DNA of 64,000 nucleotides from positions 1,116,001-1,180,000 of the forward strand of contig NZ_CP041616.1 in the NCBI RefSeq assembly GCF_007197575.1, given 5' to 3'. The notes beneath the pieces were generated by a model that did not search any database, was not told the DNA's origin, and worked only from the letters and a program-made list of their open reading frames with translations. Shown here piece by piece: positions 1-9,290 of the stretch. Numbering within the stretch: the first letter of the stretch is position 1; each line of letters begins with the position of its first letter. Made by a program: the position numbers and the translations under genes. Origin of the DNA: Ornithinimicrobium ciconiae. Its GTDB lineage: Bacteria > Actinomycetota > Actinomycetes > Actinomycetales > Dermatophilaceae.

Positions 1-494
1 AGCGCGGCATCCTCAATGTCAACGAGGAGATCGAGATCGTTGGCATCCAGGAGGGCCCGCCGCAGAAGACCACCGTCACCGGCATCGAGATGTTCCGCAA
101 GCTGCTCGACGAGGGTCGTGCTGGTGAGAACGTCGGCCTGCTGCTGCGTGGCACCAAGCGCGAGGACGTCGAGCGCGGGCAGGTCATCTGCAAGCCGGGT
201 TCGATCACCCCGCACACCGAGTTCGAGGCCAACGTCTACATCCTGTCCAAGGACGAGGGTGGCCGTCACACGCCGTTCTACGACAACTACCGTCCGCAGT
301 TCTACTTCCGGACCACGGACGTCACCGGTGTCGTGCACCTGCCCGAGGGCACCGAGATGGTCATGCCCGGTGACAACACCGAGATGCGCGTCGAGCTGAT
401 CCAGCCGATCGCCATGGAGGATGGCCTGAAGTTCGCGATCCGCGAGGGTGGCCGCACCGTCGGCGCCGGCCGCGTCACCAAGATCCTCAAGTGA
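1..494 (+). CDS. tuf: Elongation factor Tu, 3' part (cut by window edge)
   Basis: Carries aminoacyl-tRNA to the ribosomal A site as a GTP complex. Only the last 163 codons are present. The frame is open from base 3, and the GTP-binding domain lies outside the window. The visible part is the end of domain 2 ([18 protein letters not shown]) and all of domain 3, ending in the family-typical [13 protein letters not shown]. Codon use is strongly GC-ending, as in the ribosomal genes that follow. A perfect hairpin terminator stands 36 bases after the stop, so tuf closes the upstream str operon. Identification is secure. Confidence 0.97.
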   Translation, partial: RGILNVNEEIEIVGIQEGPPQKTTVTGIEMFRKLLDEGRAGENVGLLLRGTKREDVERGQVICKPGSITPHTEFEANVYILSKDEGGRHTPFYDNYRPQFYFRTTDVTGVVHLPEGTEMVMPGDNTEMRVELIQPIAMEDGLKFAIREGGRTVGAGRVTKILK

Positions 495-529
495 TCTGAC
501 GCCGGGCCGACGCACGTCGGCACCGGCAC

Positions 530-570
530 CAGCAGGGCCCGCAACCTCACTGAGGTTGCGGGCCCTGCTG
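530..570 (+). terminator. Perfect hairpin after tuf
   Basis: The arms at 530-549 and 551-570 are exact reverse complements over 20 bases with almost no loop. They form a very stable GC-rich stem without a clear T run, as is usual in actinobacteria. It is placed to end transcription of tuf. Confidence 0.85.
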
Positions 571-659
571 CATGCGGGGGCTGCGGGTGCTTGTGCGGGG
601 CCCTGCTCCGGCTGCATGCGGGGGGCTGCGGGTGCTTGTGCGGGGCCCTGCTCCGGCTG
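571..659. repeat. Two tandem copies of a 44/45-bp unit
   Basis: Copy 1 is 571-614 and copy 2 is 615-659. They are identical except for one extra G in a G run. The unit ends in CCTGCTCCGGCTG and so echoes the right arm of the tuf terminator just before it (GGCCCTGCTG), as if the terminator flank had been duplicated. Together with the next palindrome it fills the 346-base gap between tuf and the lipoprotein gene. No convincing gene is seen there. Confidence 0.8.
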
Positions 660-707
660 CATGTGCCGCGGGCCCCTGTTGCTGGTGGGCCGGCGGCCTG
701 ACCTCTT

Positions 708-751
708 CTGGGGTGCAGAACCGGTCACCGGTGACCGCTTCTGCACCCCAG
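708..751. terminator. Long inverted repeat, probable bidirectional terminator
   Basis: CTGGGGTGCAGAA at 708-720 is the reverse complement of 739-751. The centre (722-737) is itself a 16-base palindrome, giving a nearly continuous 21-bp stem. It lies between convergent genes, downstream of tuf and of the leftward lipoprotein gene, so termination in both directions is the simplest role. A protein-binding palindrome is possible. Confidence 0.6.
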
Positions 752-840
752 TAATGGCCGGGGGCCACGTCAGGTGTCCCCTGAGTCGCGCTCGCTTCTC
801 ACCCCTCGACGTATGCCGGCTGCAACGTTCCCCGGGCGGC

Positions 841-1512
841 TCACCCCAGGTCGGGGTCGGCGCCGCCGGGATTGCACCTGGTCGCGATCATCTCCCTGCC
901 GTCGACGACCGGCCGCCACGGCTCCAGGTGCCACTCCTGCTTGCGCGGTGCGAATAGGACATGACAGGTGAACTGCTCGACCATGCCAGGGGTGTCGGCG
1001 TCCGGCTGGCGTTCGAGGACCTCCGCCCAGGCCAGGTCGTCCACCGCCGCGAGGGCGCAGTCGCGCAGGAGGTCGCTGGGCACGACCTCAAGCGAGGCCC
1101 GCTGGTCGATCTCGACCCATGCCACCTCGTCGATCAGCGCCCGCCCGCCCGCGCATACGCCCGTGCCGGCCTCAGTCGGAACGGCGGTGCGTGTGCCATC
1201 GTCTCCGGCGGACTTTGTGGTGGCTGTCCCCTCGGATCCACCGGCAGAGCCAGGGGAGTATGACGGGGAGCTGGGTGTCGACGTCAGTGCTCCGTCGGCG
1301 GGGGGCGCCGTGCTGCCCGTGGGATGCGCGGTGCTGCCGGCGGGGGAGTTGCTGCTGACAACGGGGGAGTCGCTGCCGACAGCGGGGGACTGCGGGGTCG
1401 TCATCACACCTGGATCAGCAGGGGGAGAGGTGGTGCCACAGGCGGCGGTGAGCGCCGCCATACTCGCAAGGAGGAGGGCGGTCGGTCCCCGCAGAATGTC
1501 CCGGAGCTGCAC
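841..1512 (-). CDS. Putative lipoprotein of unknown function
   Basis: A 223-residue protein with a GTG start and a signal peptide ending in LTAAC (Cys25). The residue at -3 is Thr, so the lipobox is slightly atypical. Residues about 27-100 are Ser/Thr/Pro/Gly-rich low complexity, a typical exported spacer. The C-terminal half (about 110-223) is a more ordinary soluble domain with three cysteines ([23 protein letters not shown]). I recognise no family. Lipid-anchored export is inferred from the N terminus. The gene is divergent from the YceI gene, which leaves about 110 bases for both promoters. Confidence 0.75.
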   Translation of the reverse strand: MQLRDILRGPTALLLASMAALTAACGTTSPPADPGVMTTPQSPAVGSDSPVVSSNSPAGSTAHPTGSTAPPADGALTSTPSSPSYSPGSAGGSEGTATTKSAGDDGTRTAVPTEAGTGVCAGGRALIDEVAWVEIDQRASLEVVPSDLLRDCALAAVDDLAWAEVLERQPDADTPGMVEQFTCHVLFAPRKQEWHLEPWRPVVDGREMIATRCNPGGADPDLG

Positions 1513-1623
1513 AGGACGACCTTAAGCACCGGCGAGGCAATTCACCGCAAGAGTGCAGATCAGGGTAGCGTCTGAGCGAGTGTCCTCCCGATGAGACCGT
1601 TGGGACTGAGCAAAAGGAGACCC

Positions 1624-2193
1624 ATGGCGGACCTAGATGCCTCGATGAGTGGTCAGTGGCGTTTTGACCCCGAGCACACCCGGGTTGGCTTCTCGGCCAA
1701 GCACGCGATGATCACGACCGTCCGCGGCGCCTTCAACGACGTCGAGGGCATCATCGAGCTCGACGCGGACAACCTCAGCAATTCCACGGTCTCGGTCAGG
1801 CTGCAGTCAGCCAGTGTCGACACCCGCAACGACAAGCGCGACGAGCACCTGCGCAGCCCCGACTTCTTCGACGTGGAGAACCACCCCGAGATTGTCTTCA
1901 CCAGCAGCACCATCGACGAGGTGGAGGAAGGCAACTTCATGGTGGTCGGGGATCTGACGATCCGCGACACGACCAAGCAGGTGGCCATCCCGATCGAGCT
2001 GCTGGGCGTCGAGCGCGACCCGATGGGCAACCTGCGGGCCGGTTTCGAGGCCACCCGTCGACTCAACCGTCGTGACTACGGACTCGAGTGGAACCTGCCG
2101 ATGGACCGGGGCGGAGTCCTGGTGTCTGAGAAGGTCACCCTGGAGTTTGAGATCTCCGCGATCAAGGTCGAGGGCGAGCAGCCCGGCGCCTGA
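1624..2193 (+). CDS. YceI family lipocalin-fold protein
   Basis: A 189-residue protein of the YceI family, a beta-barrel fold that binds long polyisoprenoid-type lipids. Family features visible are the N-terminal W-x-FDPEHTRVGFSAKH, an LRSPDFFDVENHPEI block, and a GDLTIRDTTKQVAIP strand pair. There is no signal peptide, so this form is cytoplasmic, as in many actinobacteria. The ATG at 1624 is chosen because AAAAGGAGA stands four bases before it. An in-frame ATG at 1591 has no such site. The physiological ligand is unknown. It stands alone, followed by its own terminator. Confidence 0.9.
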   Translation: MADLDASMSGQWRFDPEHTRVGFSAKHAMITTVRGAFNDVEGIIELDADNLSNSTVSVRLQSASVDTRNDKRDEHLRSPDFFDVENHPEIVFTSSTIDEVEEGNFMVVGDLTIRDTTKQVAIPIELLGVERDPMGNLRAGFEATRRLNRRDYGLEWNLPMDRGGVLVSEKVTLEFEISAIKVEGEQPGA

Positions 2194-2203
2194 GCGCAGA
2201 CCC

Positions 2204-2235
2204 AGATGGCCCCGCCCGCCCGGGCGGGGCCATCT
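2204..2235 (+). terminator. Hairpin terminator after the YceI gene
   Basis: AGATGGCCCCGCCCG at 2204-2218 pairs exactly with 2221-2235 across a 2-base gap, which would open to a small loop. It begins 11 bases after the stop codon. Confidence 0.85.
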
Positions 2236-2726
2236 GTGTGGGCAGAAGGGTGCGCATGCCTCCCATGCCCGAAGGGGGAGGTGCGCAGGCGGCCCGTGCG
2301 CGCACGCGGAGGCGCGCACGCGGAGGCGGGCCCGTGCGCCAGAGGGAGGTAGCATGCGGCTGTGCCCCAGAAGGGGTGCACAGGCGGCTGTGCGTGCCCA
2401 GCAGGGCCGGGCCGGGGCGGTCTGACCGCCTCGATTTGGGCGAGGGCGCCCCGCCGTGGCACACTAGGCAGGTTGCTTGACGCACGGTGTTGACCCATGT
2501 TGGTGCCGTCAGCCATCCAGCACGCTCAGAAGCGCTCCAGTGTCGGAGTGTGGGGGCGGGCGGAGGCAGCTCAAGCCCCGGCCAGGCCGGGCTCCGAACA
2601 CACACCATCAGAAGAGATTTCTTTCCTCTGGTGCCTGGCGGCAGGGCGACACGCCCGACCGCGGGGGTCGGAGACCACCTGGACGGCCGATAGCCAGTAG
2701 TACGACGAGAGAGAGTCAGACAAGCG
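2236..2726 (+). promoter_or_regulatory. Long leader/promoter region of the S10 operon
   Basis: About 490 bases without a convincing gene, ahead of rpsJ. It starts with GC-rich sequence containing a perfect 14-bp tandem duplication (2298-2311 and 2312-2325). A weak promoter-like pair lies at TTGGGC (2436) and CACACT (2460), and a TTGACG lies at 2477. The last 200 bases would be transcribed leader, where S10 operons are often autoregulated by L4 or by attenuation. I cannot fix a transcription start. An rpsJ ribosome-binding site is weak or GA-rich (GAGAGAG, 2710-2716). Confidence 0.4.
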
Positions 2727-3035
2727 ATGGCGGGACAGAAGATCCGCATCCGGCTGAAGTCCTATGACCACGAGGTCATCGACAGCTCGGCGCGCAAAAT
2801 TGTCGACACGGTGACCCGTGCCGGCGCGACAGTGGTCGGCCCGGTGCCGTTGCCGACGGAGAAGAATGTCTTCTGCGTCATCAGGTCGCCCCACAAGTAC
2901 AAGGACAGCCGCGAGCACTTTGAGATGCGCACGCACAAGCGTCTGATCGACATCGTCGACCCGACGCCGAAGGCCGTTGACTCGCTCATGCGACTCGACC
3001 TGCCGGCTGACGTCAACATCGAAATCAAGCTGTAA
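2727..3035 (+). CDS. rpsJ: 30S ribosomal protein S10
   Basis: First gene of the S10 operon and part of the 30S head. It also serves as NusE in antitermination. Full length at 102 residues, with [20 protein letters not shown] at the N terminus and the conserved [13 protein letters not shown] block, which includes the loop that contacts 16S rRNA. Ten bases separate its stop from rplC, so the two are cotranscribed. Nothing unusual. Confidence 0.98.
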   Translation: MAGQKIRIRLKSYDHEVIDSSARKIVDTVTRAGATVVGPVPLPTEKNVFCVIRSPHKYKDSREHFEMRTHKRLIDIVDPTPKAVDSLMRLDLPADVNIEIKL

Positions 3036-3045
3036 GGGCTCCACC

Positions 3046-3702
3046 ATGACTGCTACTACCGAACGCGCCGTCAAGGGCGTCCTCGGCGAGAAGCTCGGCA
3101 TGACCCAGGTTTGGGATGCCGACAACCGCCTGGTGCCCGTGACCGTGATCAAGGCCGGCCCCTGCGTCGTGACGCAGGTGCGCAAGGCCGAGACCGACGG
3201 CTACAACGCGATCCAGATCGCCTTCGGGGCTATTGACCCCCGCAAGGTCAACCAGCCGACCAAAGGCCACTTCGAGAAGGCCGGGGTCACCCCGCGCCGC
3301 TATGTCGCCGAGCTTCGCACCAGCGATGCCGCCGACTACGAGATTGGCCAGGAGTTCACCGCCGAGACCTTCGAGTCCGGTCAGACTGTGGACATCACCG
3401 GCAAGACCAAGGGCAAGGGCTTTGCCGGTGTCATGAAGCGTCACGGCTTCTCCGGTGTGGGCGCCTCCCACGGTGCGCACCGCAACCACCGCAAGCCCGG
3501 TTCCATCGGTGGCGCGTCCACTCCGGGTCGCGTCTTCCGCGGCCAGAAGATGGCCGGCCGCATGGGTGGCGAGCGCCAGACCACGCAGAACCTCACCGTC
3601 CACGCTGTCGACGCCGACCGCGGCCTGTTGCTGATCAAGGGCGCCGTCCCGGGTCCGCGCGGCAGCGTCGTCCTCGTCCGCACCGCAGCCAAGGGGGCCT
3701 GA
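3046..3702 (+). CDS. rplC: 50S ribosomal protein L3
   Basis: An early assembly protein near the peptidyl-transferase centre. 218 residues. The ATG at 3046 lies 10 bases after rpsJ and gives a short N-terminal arm before [14 protein letters not shown]. The central extension that enters the ribosome core is intact ([20 protein letters not shown], then GQKMAGRMG). The Gln that PrmB methylates in other bacteria falls in the GQKMAGRMG segment. A longer reading frame upstream overlaps rpsJ and is not needed. Confidence 0.97.
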   Translation: MTATTERAVKGVLGEKLGMTQVWDADNRLVPVTVIKAGPCVVTQVRKAETDGYNAIQIAFGAIDPRKVNQPTKGHFEKAGVTPRRYVAELRTSDAADYEIGQEFTAETFESGQTVDITGKTKGKGFAGVMKRHGFSGVGASHGAHRNHRKPGSIGGASTPGRVFRGQKMAGRMGGERQTTQNLTVHAVDADRGLLLIKGAVPGPRGSVVLVRTAAKGA

Positions 3703-3706
3703 CGCG

Positions 3707-4714
3707 ATGACGACCATCACGATCACCAAGCCGACCGGTGGCGACGCCGGCACGGTTGAGCTGCCCGCCGAGATCTTCGACGTGCAGACCAACGTGCCGC
3801 TGATCCACCAGGTTGTCGTGGCCCAGCTGGCCGCGGCCCGCCAGGGCACGCACGCCACCAAGACCCGCGGCGAGGTCCGCGGCGGTGGCCGCAAGCCCTA
3901 CCGTCAGAAGGGCACCGGCCGCGCCCGTCAGGGTTCGATCCGTGCGCCGCAGTTTGCCGGTGGTGGCGTTGTCCACGGCCCGCAGCCGCGGGACTACAGC
4001 CAGCGCACCCCCAAGAAGATGAAGGCTGCTGCCCTGCGCGGCGCACTCTCTGACCGGGCCCGCCACGGCCGCATCCACTGCCTCAGCGCGGTCGTCGAGG
4101 GGGAAGCCCCCTCCACGAAGACCGCCTGGGCGGCGCTGACCGGCCTCACCGAGCGTCCCAACCTGCTCGTGGTGCTGGACCGCAGCGACGAGGTCGCACT
4201 GAAGAGCCTGCGCAACCTGGCCGACGTGCACGTCCTGTTCGTCGACCAGCTGAACACGTATGACGTGCTGTGCGCCGACGACATCGTCTTCACCCAGACG
4301 GCACTCACCTCCCTCATCGAGGGCCGCAAGTCCGTGGCAACCGAGGTTGCTGCACCGGCCGTCGAGGCCACGCCGGCTGCCGAGGTCGAGGCTCCGGTCG
4401 TCGAGGACGCTCCGGTCGTCGAGGAGGCCCCGGCCACCGAGGCTGCCACGCTGGTCGACGGTGGCTTCGGCCCCGACTCAGCCGGCGCGATCGAGGACGG
4501 GTCGGCCCCCGAGGGGTTCACCGTCAAGGGCAACAAGGACTCCATGAAGTACCACGTCGAGGGCTCCCGCTGGTATGACCAGACGGTCGCCGAGGTGTGG
4601 TTCCGCACGGCTGAGGCCGCCGCGACTGCTGGCTTCGAGCCGGCCGGTGGCGCTGCCGCGCAGTCCGCCGACACCGGCCTGGAGCTGGGCACCGATGAGG
4701 AGGGCACCAAGTGA
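3707..4714 (+). CDS. rplD: 50S ribosomal protein L4 with an extra C-terminal domain
   Basis: L4 lines the exit tunnel and in other bacteria represses its own operon. Residues 1-208 are a normal L4, with the tunnel loop around [20 protein letters not shown] (58-77). The protein is 335 residues, whereas L4 is usually 200-225. After residue 208 comes an Ala/Pro/Glu/Val linker with repeated PVVE motifs (to about 250). A compact segment at about 270-312 follows ([18 protein letters not shown], then [11 protein letters not shown] and AEAAATAGF) and resembles the small 'sunset' domain, then a short acidic tail. The stop overlaps the rplW GTG by four bases. The added domain's function is unknown to me. 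Confidence 0.95.
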   Translation: MTTITITKPTGGDAGTVELPAEIFDVQTNVPLIHQVVVAQLAAARQGTHATKTRGEVRGGGRKPYRQKGTGRARQGSIRAPQFAGGGVVHGPQPRDYSQRTPKKMKAAALRGALSDRARHGRIHCLSAVVEGEAPSTKTAWAALTGLTERPNLLVVLDRSDEVALKSLRNLADVHVLFVDQLNTYDVLCADDIVFTQTALTSLIEGRKSVATEVAAPAVEATPAAEVEAPVVEDAPVVEEAPATEAATLVDGGFGPDSAGAIEDGSAPEGFTVKGNKDSMKYHVEGSRWYDQTVAEVWFRTAEAAATAGFEPAGGAAAQSADTGLELGTDEEGTK

Positions 4715-5016
4715 GCACCGCACTCGAGGCCAACAAGGACCCGCGCGAGATCCTGATCTCCCCGGTCGTCTCTGAGAAGGCCTACACGCTCCTGGACCAG
4801 GGCAAGTACACCTTTGTGGTGGACCCCCGGGCCAACAAGTCCGAGATCAAGCGGGCCGTGGAGTCCGTCTTCGGCGTCAAGGTCGAGTCGGTCCACACGC
4901 TGAACCGCGTCGGCAAGACCCGTCGCACCCGGTTCGGCCTGGGCAAGCGCAAGGACACCAAGCGGGCGATCGTCACGCTTCGCGAAGGCACCATCGACAT
5001 CTTCGGCACGCTCTGA
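4711..5016 (+). CDS. rplW: 50S ribosomal protein L23
   Basis: Binds 23S rRNA at the tunnel exit and docks trigger factor and SRP. 101 residues, normal for the family. Key blocks are [20 protein letters not shown], the [17 protein letters not shown] helix and [23 protein letters not shown] basic loop (here [20 protein letters not shown]). It starts at a GTG inside the rplD stop (GTGA overlap), so translation is coupled to L4. Confidence 0.97.
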   Translation: MSTALEANKDPREILISPVVSEKAYTLLDQGKYTFVVDPRANKSEIKRAVESVFGVKVESVHTLNRVGKTRRTRFGLGKRKDTKRAIVTLREGTIDIFGTL

Positions 5017-5052
5017 GCCGGTTGTCGAGACGAGACGAGGACTTCTTAAATC

Positions 5053-5889
5053 ATGGCTATTCGTAAGTACAAGCCGACAACGCCGGGCCGTCGTGGCTCC
5101 AGCGTCGCCGACTTCGTCGAGGTGACCCGCTCCACTCCGGAGAAGTCGCTGGTCCGTCCGCTGACTAAGTCTGGCGGACGCAACAACTCTGGCCGCATCA
5201 CCACCCGCCACATCGGTGGCGGCCACAAGCGTGCCTACCGCGTGATCGACTTCCGTCGCCACGACAAGGACGGCATCCCCGCAAAGGTCGCGCACATCGA
5301 GTACGACCCGAACCGCACCGCGCGCATCGCGCTGCTGCACTACGCGGACGGCGAGAAGCGCTACATCATCGCGCCGAACAAGCTCCGCCAGGGCGACGCG
5401 ATCGAGCAGGGCCCGTCGGCTGACATCAAGCCGGGCAACAGCCTGCCGCTGCGCAACATCCCGGTCGGTACGGTCATCCACGCCATCGAGCTCAAGCCCG
5501 GTGGCGGGGCCAAGATCGCCCGCTCGGCCGGCACCCGCGTGCAGCTCGTCGCCAAGGAAGGCGCCTACGCCCAGCTGCGTATGCCGTCCGGCGAGATCCG
5601 CAACGTGGACGCCCGCTGCCGCGCCTCCATCGGCGAGGTCGGCAATGCCGAGCAGAGCAATATCAACTGGGGTAAGGCCGGCCGCATGCGGTGGAAGGGC
5701 AAGCGCCCCTCCGTCCGTGGTGTCGTGATGAACCCCATCGACCACCCGCACGGTGGTGGAGAGGGCAAGACCTCCGGTGGTCGCCACCCGGTCAGCCCGT
5801 GGGGTCAGCCTGAGGGCCGCACCCGCCGTCCGAACAAGCCCAGCGACAAGCTCATCGTTCGTCGCCGCCGCACCGGCAAGAAGCGCTGA
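5053..5889 (+). CDS. rplB: 50S ribosomal protein L2
   Basis: A large-subunit core protein needed for subunit joining and peptidyl-transferase assembly. 278 residues, full length. It shows the N-terminal [17 protein letters not shown], the OB-fold and SH3-like domains, and the conserved [20 protein letters not shown] loop, which contains the functionally important histidine. 36 bases follow rplW. No extension or anomaly is seen. Confidence 0.98.
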   Translation: MAIRKYKPTTPGRRGSSVADFVEVTRSTPEKSLVRPLTKSGGRNNSGRITTRHIGGGHKRAYRVIDFRRHDKDGIPAKVAHIEYDPNRTARIALLHYADGEKRYIIAPNKLRQGDAIEQGPSADIKPGNSLPLRNIPVGTVIHAIELKPGGGAKIARSAGTRVQLVAKEGAYAQLRMPSGEIRNVDARCRASIGEVGNAEQSNINWGKAGRMRWKGKRPSVRGVVMNPIDHPHGGGEGKTSGGRHPVSPWGQPEGRTRRPNKPSDKLIVRRRRTGKKR

Positions 5890-5908
5890 GTAGGGAGCAA
5901 CCGAACAC

Positions 5909-6190
5909 ATGCCTCGTAGTCTGAAGAAGGGCCCCTTCGTCGACGACCACCTCGTCAAGAAGGTGGACGCCCAGAACGAAGCCGGCACCAAGACCGTGAT
6001 CAAGACCTGGTCCCGCCGGTCGATGATCACCCCCGACATGCTCGGCCACACGCTGGCCGTGCACGACGGCCGCAAGCACATCCCGGTCTTCGTGACCGAG
6101 TCGATGGTCGGCCACAAGCTCGGTGAGTTCGCTCCGACCCGCACGTTCAAGGGTCACGAGAAGGACGACAAGAAGGGCCGCCGTCGATGA
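5909..6190 (+). CDS. rpsS: 30S ribosomal protein S19
   Basis: A 30S head protein that contacts the A-site tRNA region and the B1 bridge. 93 residues, beginning [20 protein letters not shown]. The core [20 protein letters not shown] and the basic C terminus [14 protein letters not shown] are both typical. Its stop overlaps the first possible rplV start (ATGA). Confidence 0.98.
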   Translation: MPRSLKKGPFVDDHLVKKVDAQNEAGTKTVIKTWSRRSMITPDMLGHTLAVHDGRKHIPVFVTESMVGHKLGEFAPTRTFKGHEKDDKKGRRR

Positions 6191-6579
6191 GCACCAACAC
6201 CACTGAGGGAACCACCATGGAAGCCAGGGCACAGGCGCGCTTCGTGCGCATCACCCCGCAGAAGGCTCGCCGTGTCGTCAACATGATCCGTGGCAAGTCG
6301 ACCGACGAGGCGATCGCCATCCTGCGGTTCTCTCCGCAGGGCGCGAGCGAGCAGGTGCTGAAGGTGCTGAACAGCGCCGTCGCCAACGCTCGGTATGCCG
6401 CAGAGCAGGTCGGCGCGCCGTTCGACGAGCACCAGTTCGTCGTCACCGCCGCCTACGTCGACGAGGGACCGACCATGAAGCGGTTCCGTCCGCGCGCCCA
6501 GGGGCGCGCCAGCCGCATCCTCAAGCGCACCAGCCACATCACCGTGCTGGTGGGCGAGAAGCAGGGAGGTGCCCGCTAA
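6187..6579 (+). CDS. rplV: 50S ribosomal protein L22
   Basis: Its beta-hairpin lines the exit tunnel and can alter macrolide sensitivity. 130 residues if started at the ATG overlapping the rpsS stop. The family core begins [20 protein letters not shown] at residue 11, and an ATG there (6217) has a GAGGGA site upstream, so either start is possible. The tunnel hairpin is intact ([18 protein letters not shown]). The final TAATG is shared with rpsC. Confidence 0.96.
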   Translation: MSTNTTEGTTMEARAQARFVRITPQKARRVVNMIRGKSTDEAIAILRFSPQGASEQVLKVLNSAVANARYAAEQVGAPFDEHQFVVTAAYVDEGPTMKRFRPRAQGRASRILKRTSHITVLVGEKQGGAR

Positions 6580-7445
6580 TGGGGCAGAAGATCAACCCGA
6601 ACGGCTATCGCCTGGGTATCACTACGGACCACCGCAGCCGCTGGTTCGCCGACTCGACCAAGCCGGGTCAGCGTTACCGCGACTACGTCAAGGAAGACGT
6701 CGCCATCCGCAACTTGATGTCGACCGGCATGGACCGGGCCGGCATCAGCAAGGTCGAGATCGAGCGCACTCGTGACCGTGTCCGCGTGGACATCCACACG
6801 GCACGTCCGGGCATCGTCATCGGCCGTCGCGGCGCCGAGGCCGACCGCATCCGCGGCGAGCTCGAGAAGCTCACCGGCAAGCAGGTCCAGCTCAACATCC
6901 TCGAGGTCAAGAACCCGGAGGTCGACGCCCAGCTCGTCGCCCAGGGCATCGCCGAGCAGCTCGCTGCCCGGGTGACTTTCCGTCGCGCCATGCGCAAGGG
7001 CATGCAGTCCGCCCTGCGCGCTGGTGCCAAGGGCATCCGGATCCAGTGCTCGGGTCGTCTCGGCGGCGCTGAGATGTCTCGCTCCGAGTTCTACCGCGAG
7101 GGCCGCGTCCCGCTGCACACGCTGCGCGCGAACATCGACTACGGCTTCTACGAGGCCCGCACGACGTTCGGTCGCATCGGTGTGAAGGTCTGGATCTACA
7201 AGGGTGACCTGACGGCCAAGGAGCTTGCTCGCGAGCAGGCTGCTGCCCCGCCGTCGCGTGGCCCGCGTCGTGACGACCGCGGCCCCCGCCGTGACGACCG
7301 TGGCCCCCGTCGCGATGACCGCGCCGGTCGCGGTCCCCGTCGTGACGCAGGCACCGAGGCCCCGGCCGCGGAGGCCGCCGCCGGTGCACCCGTCGAGGCT
7401 GCGGCCACCGACACCCCGGCACGCACTGAGGGAGAGCAGTCCTGA
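6579..7445 (+). CDS. rpsC: 30S ribosomal protein S3 with a repetitive tail
   Basis: A mRNA-entry-channel protein with helicase activity. The KH domain ([18 protein letters not shown]) and the C-terminal S3 domain occupy residues 1 to about 217. The tail to residue 288 is unusual in sequence. It has three perfect GPRRDDR units (228-248) and a fourth imperfect one, followed by an Ala/Glu-rich acidic stretch. Tails of this kind occur in actinobacterial S3, but the repeats are notable. The ATG overlaps the rplV stop, and its own stop (TGATG) overlaps rplP. Confidence 0.97.
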   Translation: MGQKINPNGYRLGITTDHRSRWFADSTKPGQRYRDYVKEDVAIRNLMSTGMDRAGISKVEIERTRDRVRVDIHTARPGIVIGRRGAEADRIRGELEKLTGKQVQLNILEVKNPEVDAQLVAQGIAEQLAARVTFRRAMRKGMQSALRAGAKGIRIQCSGRLGGAEMSRSEFYREGRVPLHTLRANIDYGFYEARTTFGRIGVKVWIYKGDLTAKELAREQAAAPPSRGPRRDDRGPRRDDRGPRRDDRAGRGPRRDAGTEAPAAEAAAGAPVEAAATDTPARTEGEQS

Positions 7446-7864
7446 TGTTGATTCCACGTCGAGTCAAGCACCGCAAGCAGCACCACCCCGGTCGGAGTGG
7501 CGCTGCCAAGGGCGGCACCACGATCGCGTTCGGCGACTACGGCATCCAGGCCCTCGAGCCCGCCTACGTCACCAACCGTCAGATCGAGTCCGCTCGTATC
7601 GCAATGACCCGCTTCATCAAGCGTGGCGGAAAGGTCTGGATCAACATCTACCCGGACCGTCCGCTGACCAAGAAGCCGGCCGAGACCCGCATGGGTTCCG
7701 GTAAGGGCTCCCCGGAGTGGTGGGTCGCCAACGTCAAGCCCGGCCGTGTCATGTTCGAGCTCTCCGGTGTGTCCGAAGAGGTCGCCCGTGAGGCGATGCG
7801 CCTGGCAATGCACAAGCTGCCGATGAAGTGCCGCTTCGTCGCGCGTGAGGGTGGTGACATCTGA
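7445..7864 (+). CDS. rplP: 50S ribosomal protein L16
   Basis: Sits near the A site and helps place the aminoacyl-tRNA CCA end. 139 residues, full length. It opens with [19 protein letters not shown] and contains the conserved arginine-rich segment [19 protein letters not shown] block (here [20 protein letters not shown]). The gene overlaps rpsC and rpmC by one to four bases, a tightly coupled arrangement. Confidence 0.98.
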   Translation: MLIPRRVKHRKQHHPGRSGAAKGGTTIAFGDYGIQALEPAYVTNRQIESARIAMTRFIKRGGKVWINIYPDRPLTKKPAETRMGSGKGSPEWWVANVKPGRVMFELSGVSEEVAREAMRLAMHKLPMKCRFVAREGGDI

Positions 7865-8133
7865 TGGCGGTCGGAAGCAAGGACCTGACCCCAGAGCAGT
7901 TGCGCGGTCTGGACGACAGCGCACTCGCGGACGCCTTGTCGGTGTCCAAGAAGGAACTGTTCAACCTGCGATTCCAGTCGGCCACCGGCCAGCTGGAGAG
8001 CCACGGTCGACTGCGCGCGGTCCGCAAGGACATCGCCCGCATCTACACCGAGATGAACGAGCGCAAGCTGGGCATCGGACGTGAGGCCGTCGAGGCCGAG
8101 TCCGAGGAGACCACGAAGGAGAAGGTGGGCTGA
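7864..8133 (+). CDS. rpmC: 50S ribosomal protein L29
   Basis: A small helical protein at the tunnel exit beside L23. 89 residues, somewhat longer than the 65-75 of many bacteria. The core [20 protein letters not shown] and [15 protein letters not shown] is clear. The C terminus adds a Glu/Lys-rich tail ([16 protein letters not shown]). It starts inside the rplP stop and stands two bases before rpsQ. Confidence 0.97.
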   Translation: MAVGSKDLTPEQLRGLDDSALADALSVSKKELFNLRFQSATGQLESHGRLRAVRKDIARIYTEMNERKLGIGREAVEAESEETTKEKVG

Positions 8134-8135
8134 CG

Positions 8136-8441
8136 ATGAGCGAGAACACCGTCGAGAACCCGGTCACTGCGACCGAGACCGAGCCGTCGACCCGCAACGA
8201 CCGCAAGACCCGCCAGGGCTACGTGGTCAGCGACAAGATGGACAAGACCGTCGTTGTCTCCGTCGAGGACCGTGTCAAGCACGCCCTCTACGGCAAGGTC
8301 ATGCGCAAGAACAGCAAGGTGAAGGCGCACGACGAGGAGAACGCCGCCGGCATCGGTGACCGCGTCCTCATCATGGAGACCCGCCCGCTGTCCGCGACCA
8401 AGCGGTGGCGCGTCGTGGAGATCCTCGAGAAGGCCAAGTAA
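8136..8441 (+). CDS. rpsQ: 30S ribosomal protein S17
   Basis: An OB-fold protein binding the 5' domain of 16S rRNA early in assembly. 101 residues. Residues 1-22 are an acidic Thr/Glu-rich leader not present in short S17s. The core then runs [20 protein letters not shown] and [20 protein letters not shown]. It is the last gene of the S10 group, with a 114-base gap before rplN. Confidence 0.97.
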   Translation: MSENTVENPVTATETEPSTRNDRKTRQGYVVSDKMDKTVVVSVEDRVKHALYGKVMRKNSKVKAHDEENAAGIGDRVLIMETRPLSATKRWRVVEILEKAK

Positions 8442-8448
8442 GAAAACC

Positions 8449-8470
8449 CCACGGGGCCCCGGCCCTGTGG
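8449..8470 (+). terminator. Hairpin between rpsQ and rplN
   Basis: CCACGGGGCC at 8449-8458 pairs with GGCCCTGTGG at 8461-8470 with one mismatch, seven bases after the rpsQ stop. No T run follows. It could be a weak terminator or attenuator, or an mRNA-end structure separating S10 from spc transcription. Confidence 0.45.
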
Positions 8471-8555
8471 ACCGTAAGACCATTCATCCACAACGTTCGG
8501 CAAGGCTCACCCGGAGTCCCGGGGAGAGAACCGGCTCGACGACAGGAGTTTGACA

Positions 8556-8924
8556 GTGATCCAGCAGGAGTCGCGACTGCGTGTCGCGGACAACACCGGT
8601 GCGAAGGAGATCCTCTGCATCCGCGTGCTCGGTGGCTCCGGCCGCCGCTATGCGGGCGTCGGGGACACCATCGTGGCCGCGGTCAAGGACGCCATCCCCG
8701 GTGGAAACGTGAAGAAGGGTGACGTCGTCAAGGCCGTCATCGTTCGCACCAAGAAGGAGCGTCGTCGTCCGGACGGCTCCTACATCAAGTTCGACGAGAA
8801 CGCCGCCGTGATCCTAAAGACCGACGGCGACCCTCGTGGCACCCGCATCTTCGGTCCCGTGGGCCGTGAGCTGCGTGACAAGAAGTTCATGAAGATCGTG
8901 TCGCTGGCACCGGAGGTGATCTGA
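8556..8924 (+). CDS. rplN: 50S ribosomal protein L14
   Basis: An inter-subunit bridge protein and docking site for the silencing factor RsfS. The GTG at 8556 is chosen over a TTG two codons earlier. It gives the canonical 122 residues starting [18 protein letters not shown] and sits nine bases after ACAGGAG. The blocks [18 protein letters not shown] and [17 protein letters not shown] are normal. It opens the spc group. Confidence 0.97.
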   Translation: MIQQESRLRVADNTGAKEILCIRVLGGSGRRYAGVGDTIVAAVKDAIPGGNVKKGDVVKAVIVRTKKERRRPDGSYIKFDENAAVILKTDGDPRGTRIFGPVGRELRDKKFMKIVSLAPEVI

Positions 8925-8927
8925 ACC

Positions 8928-9290
8928 ATGGCGAGGATTCGCATCAAGAAGAACGACCTGGTCCAGGTCATCAGCGGGCGCACCCAGGCCAAGGGCGGCG
9001 ACCGTGGCAAGACGGGCCGCGTGATCGCGGTCTACCCGGAGACCAACCGCGTGCTCGTTGAGGGCATCAACCGCGTCACCAAGCACACCAAGGCCGGCGA
9101 CAACCAGGGTGTCAACACCGGCGGCATCCAGGTCGTCGAGGCCCCGATCCACGTGAGCAACGTGGCCGTCGTGGACCCCGAGACCAAGAAGCCGACCCGG
9201 ATCCGCGCCCGTGTCGACAGCGTCGAGCGCGACGGCCGCACCAAGCAGCAGCGCACCCGCGTGTCCGTGCGCTCGGGTAAGGACCTGTGA
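8928..9290 (+). CDS. rplX: 50S ribosomal protein L24
   Basis: A KOW-domain assembly initiator of the large subunit. 120 residues, with the N-terminal [18 protein letters not shown] and the KOW turn [20 protein letters not shown]. The middle [20 protein letters not shown] is typical. It lies three bases after rplN, and its stop shares a base with rplE. Confidence 0.97.
   Translation: MARIRIKKNDLVQVISGRTQAKGGDRGKTGRVIAVYPETNRVLVEGINRVTKHTKAGDNQGVNTGGIQVVEAPIHVSNVAVVDPETKKPTRIRARVDSVERDGRTKQQRTRVSVRSGKDL

Noticed and set aside
448-957. Open frame through the tuf terminator and repeats
   Set aside because: It crosses a strong terminator and tandem repeats, and the predicted product is Gly/Ala/Cys repeat noise.
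3994-6150. 718-codon open frame antisense to rplD-rplW-rplB-rpsS
   Set aside because: It mirrors four intact ribosomal genes. Such frames arise from the high third-position GC, and the protein is compositionally odd with no recognisable domain.
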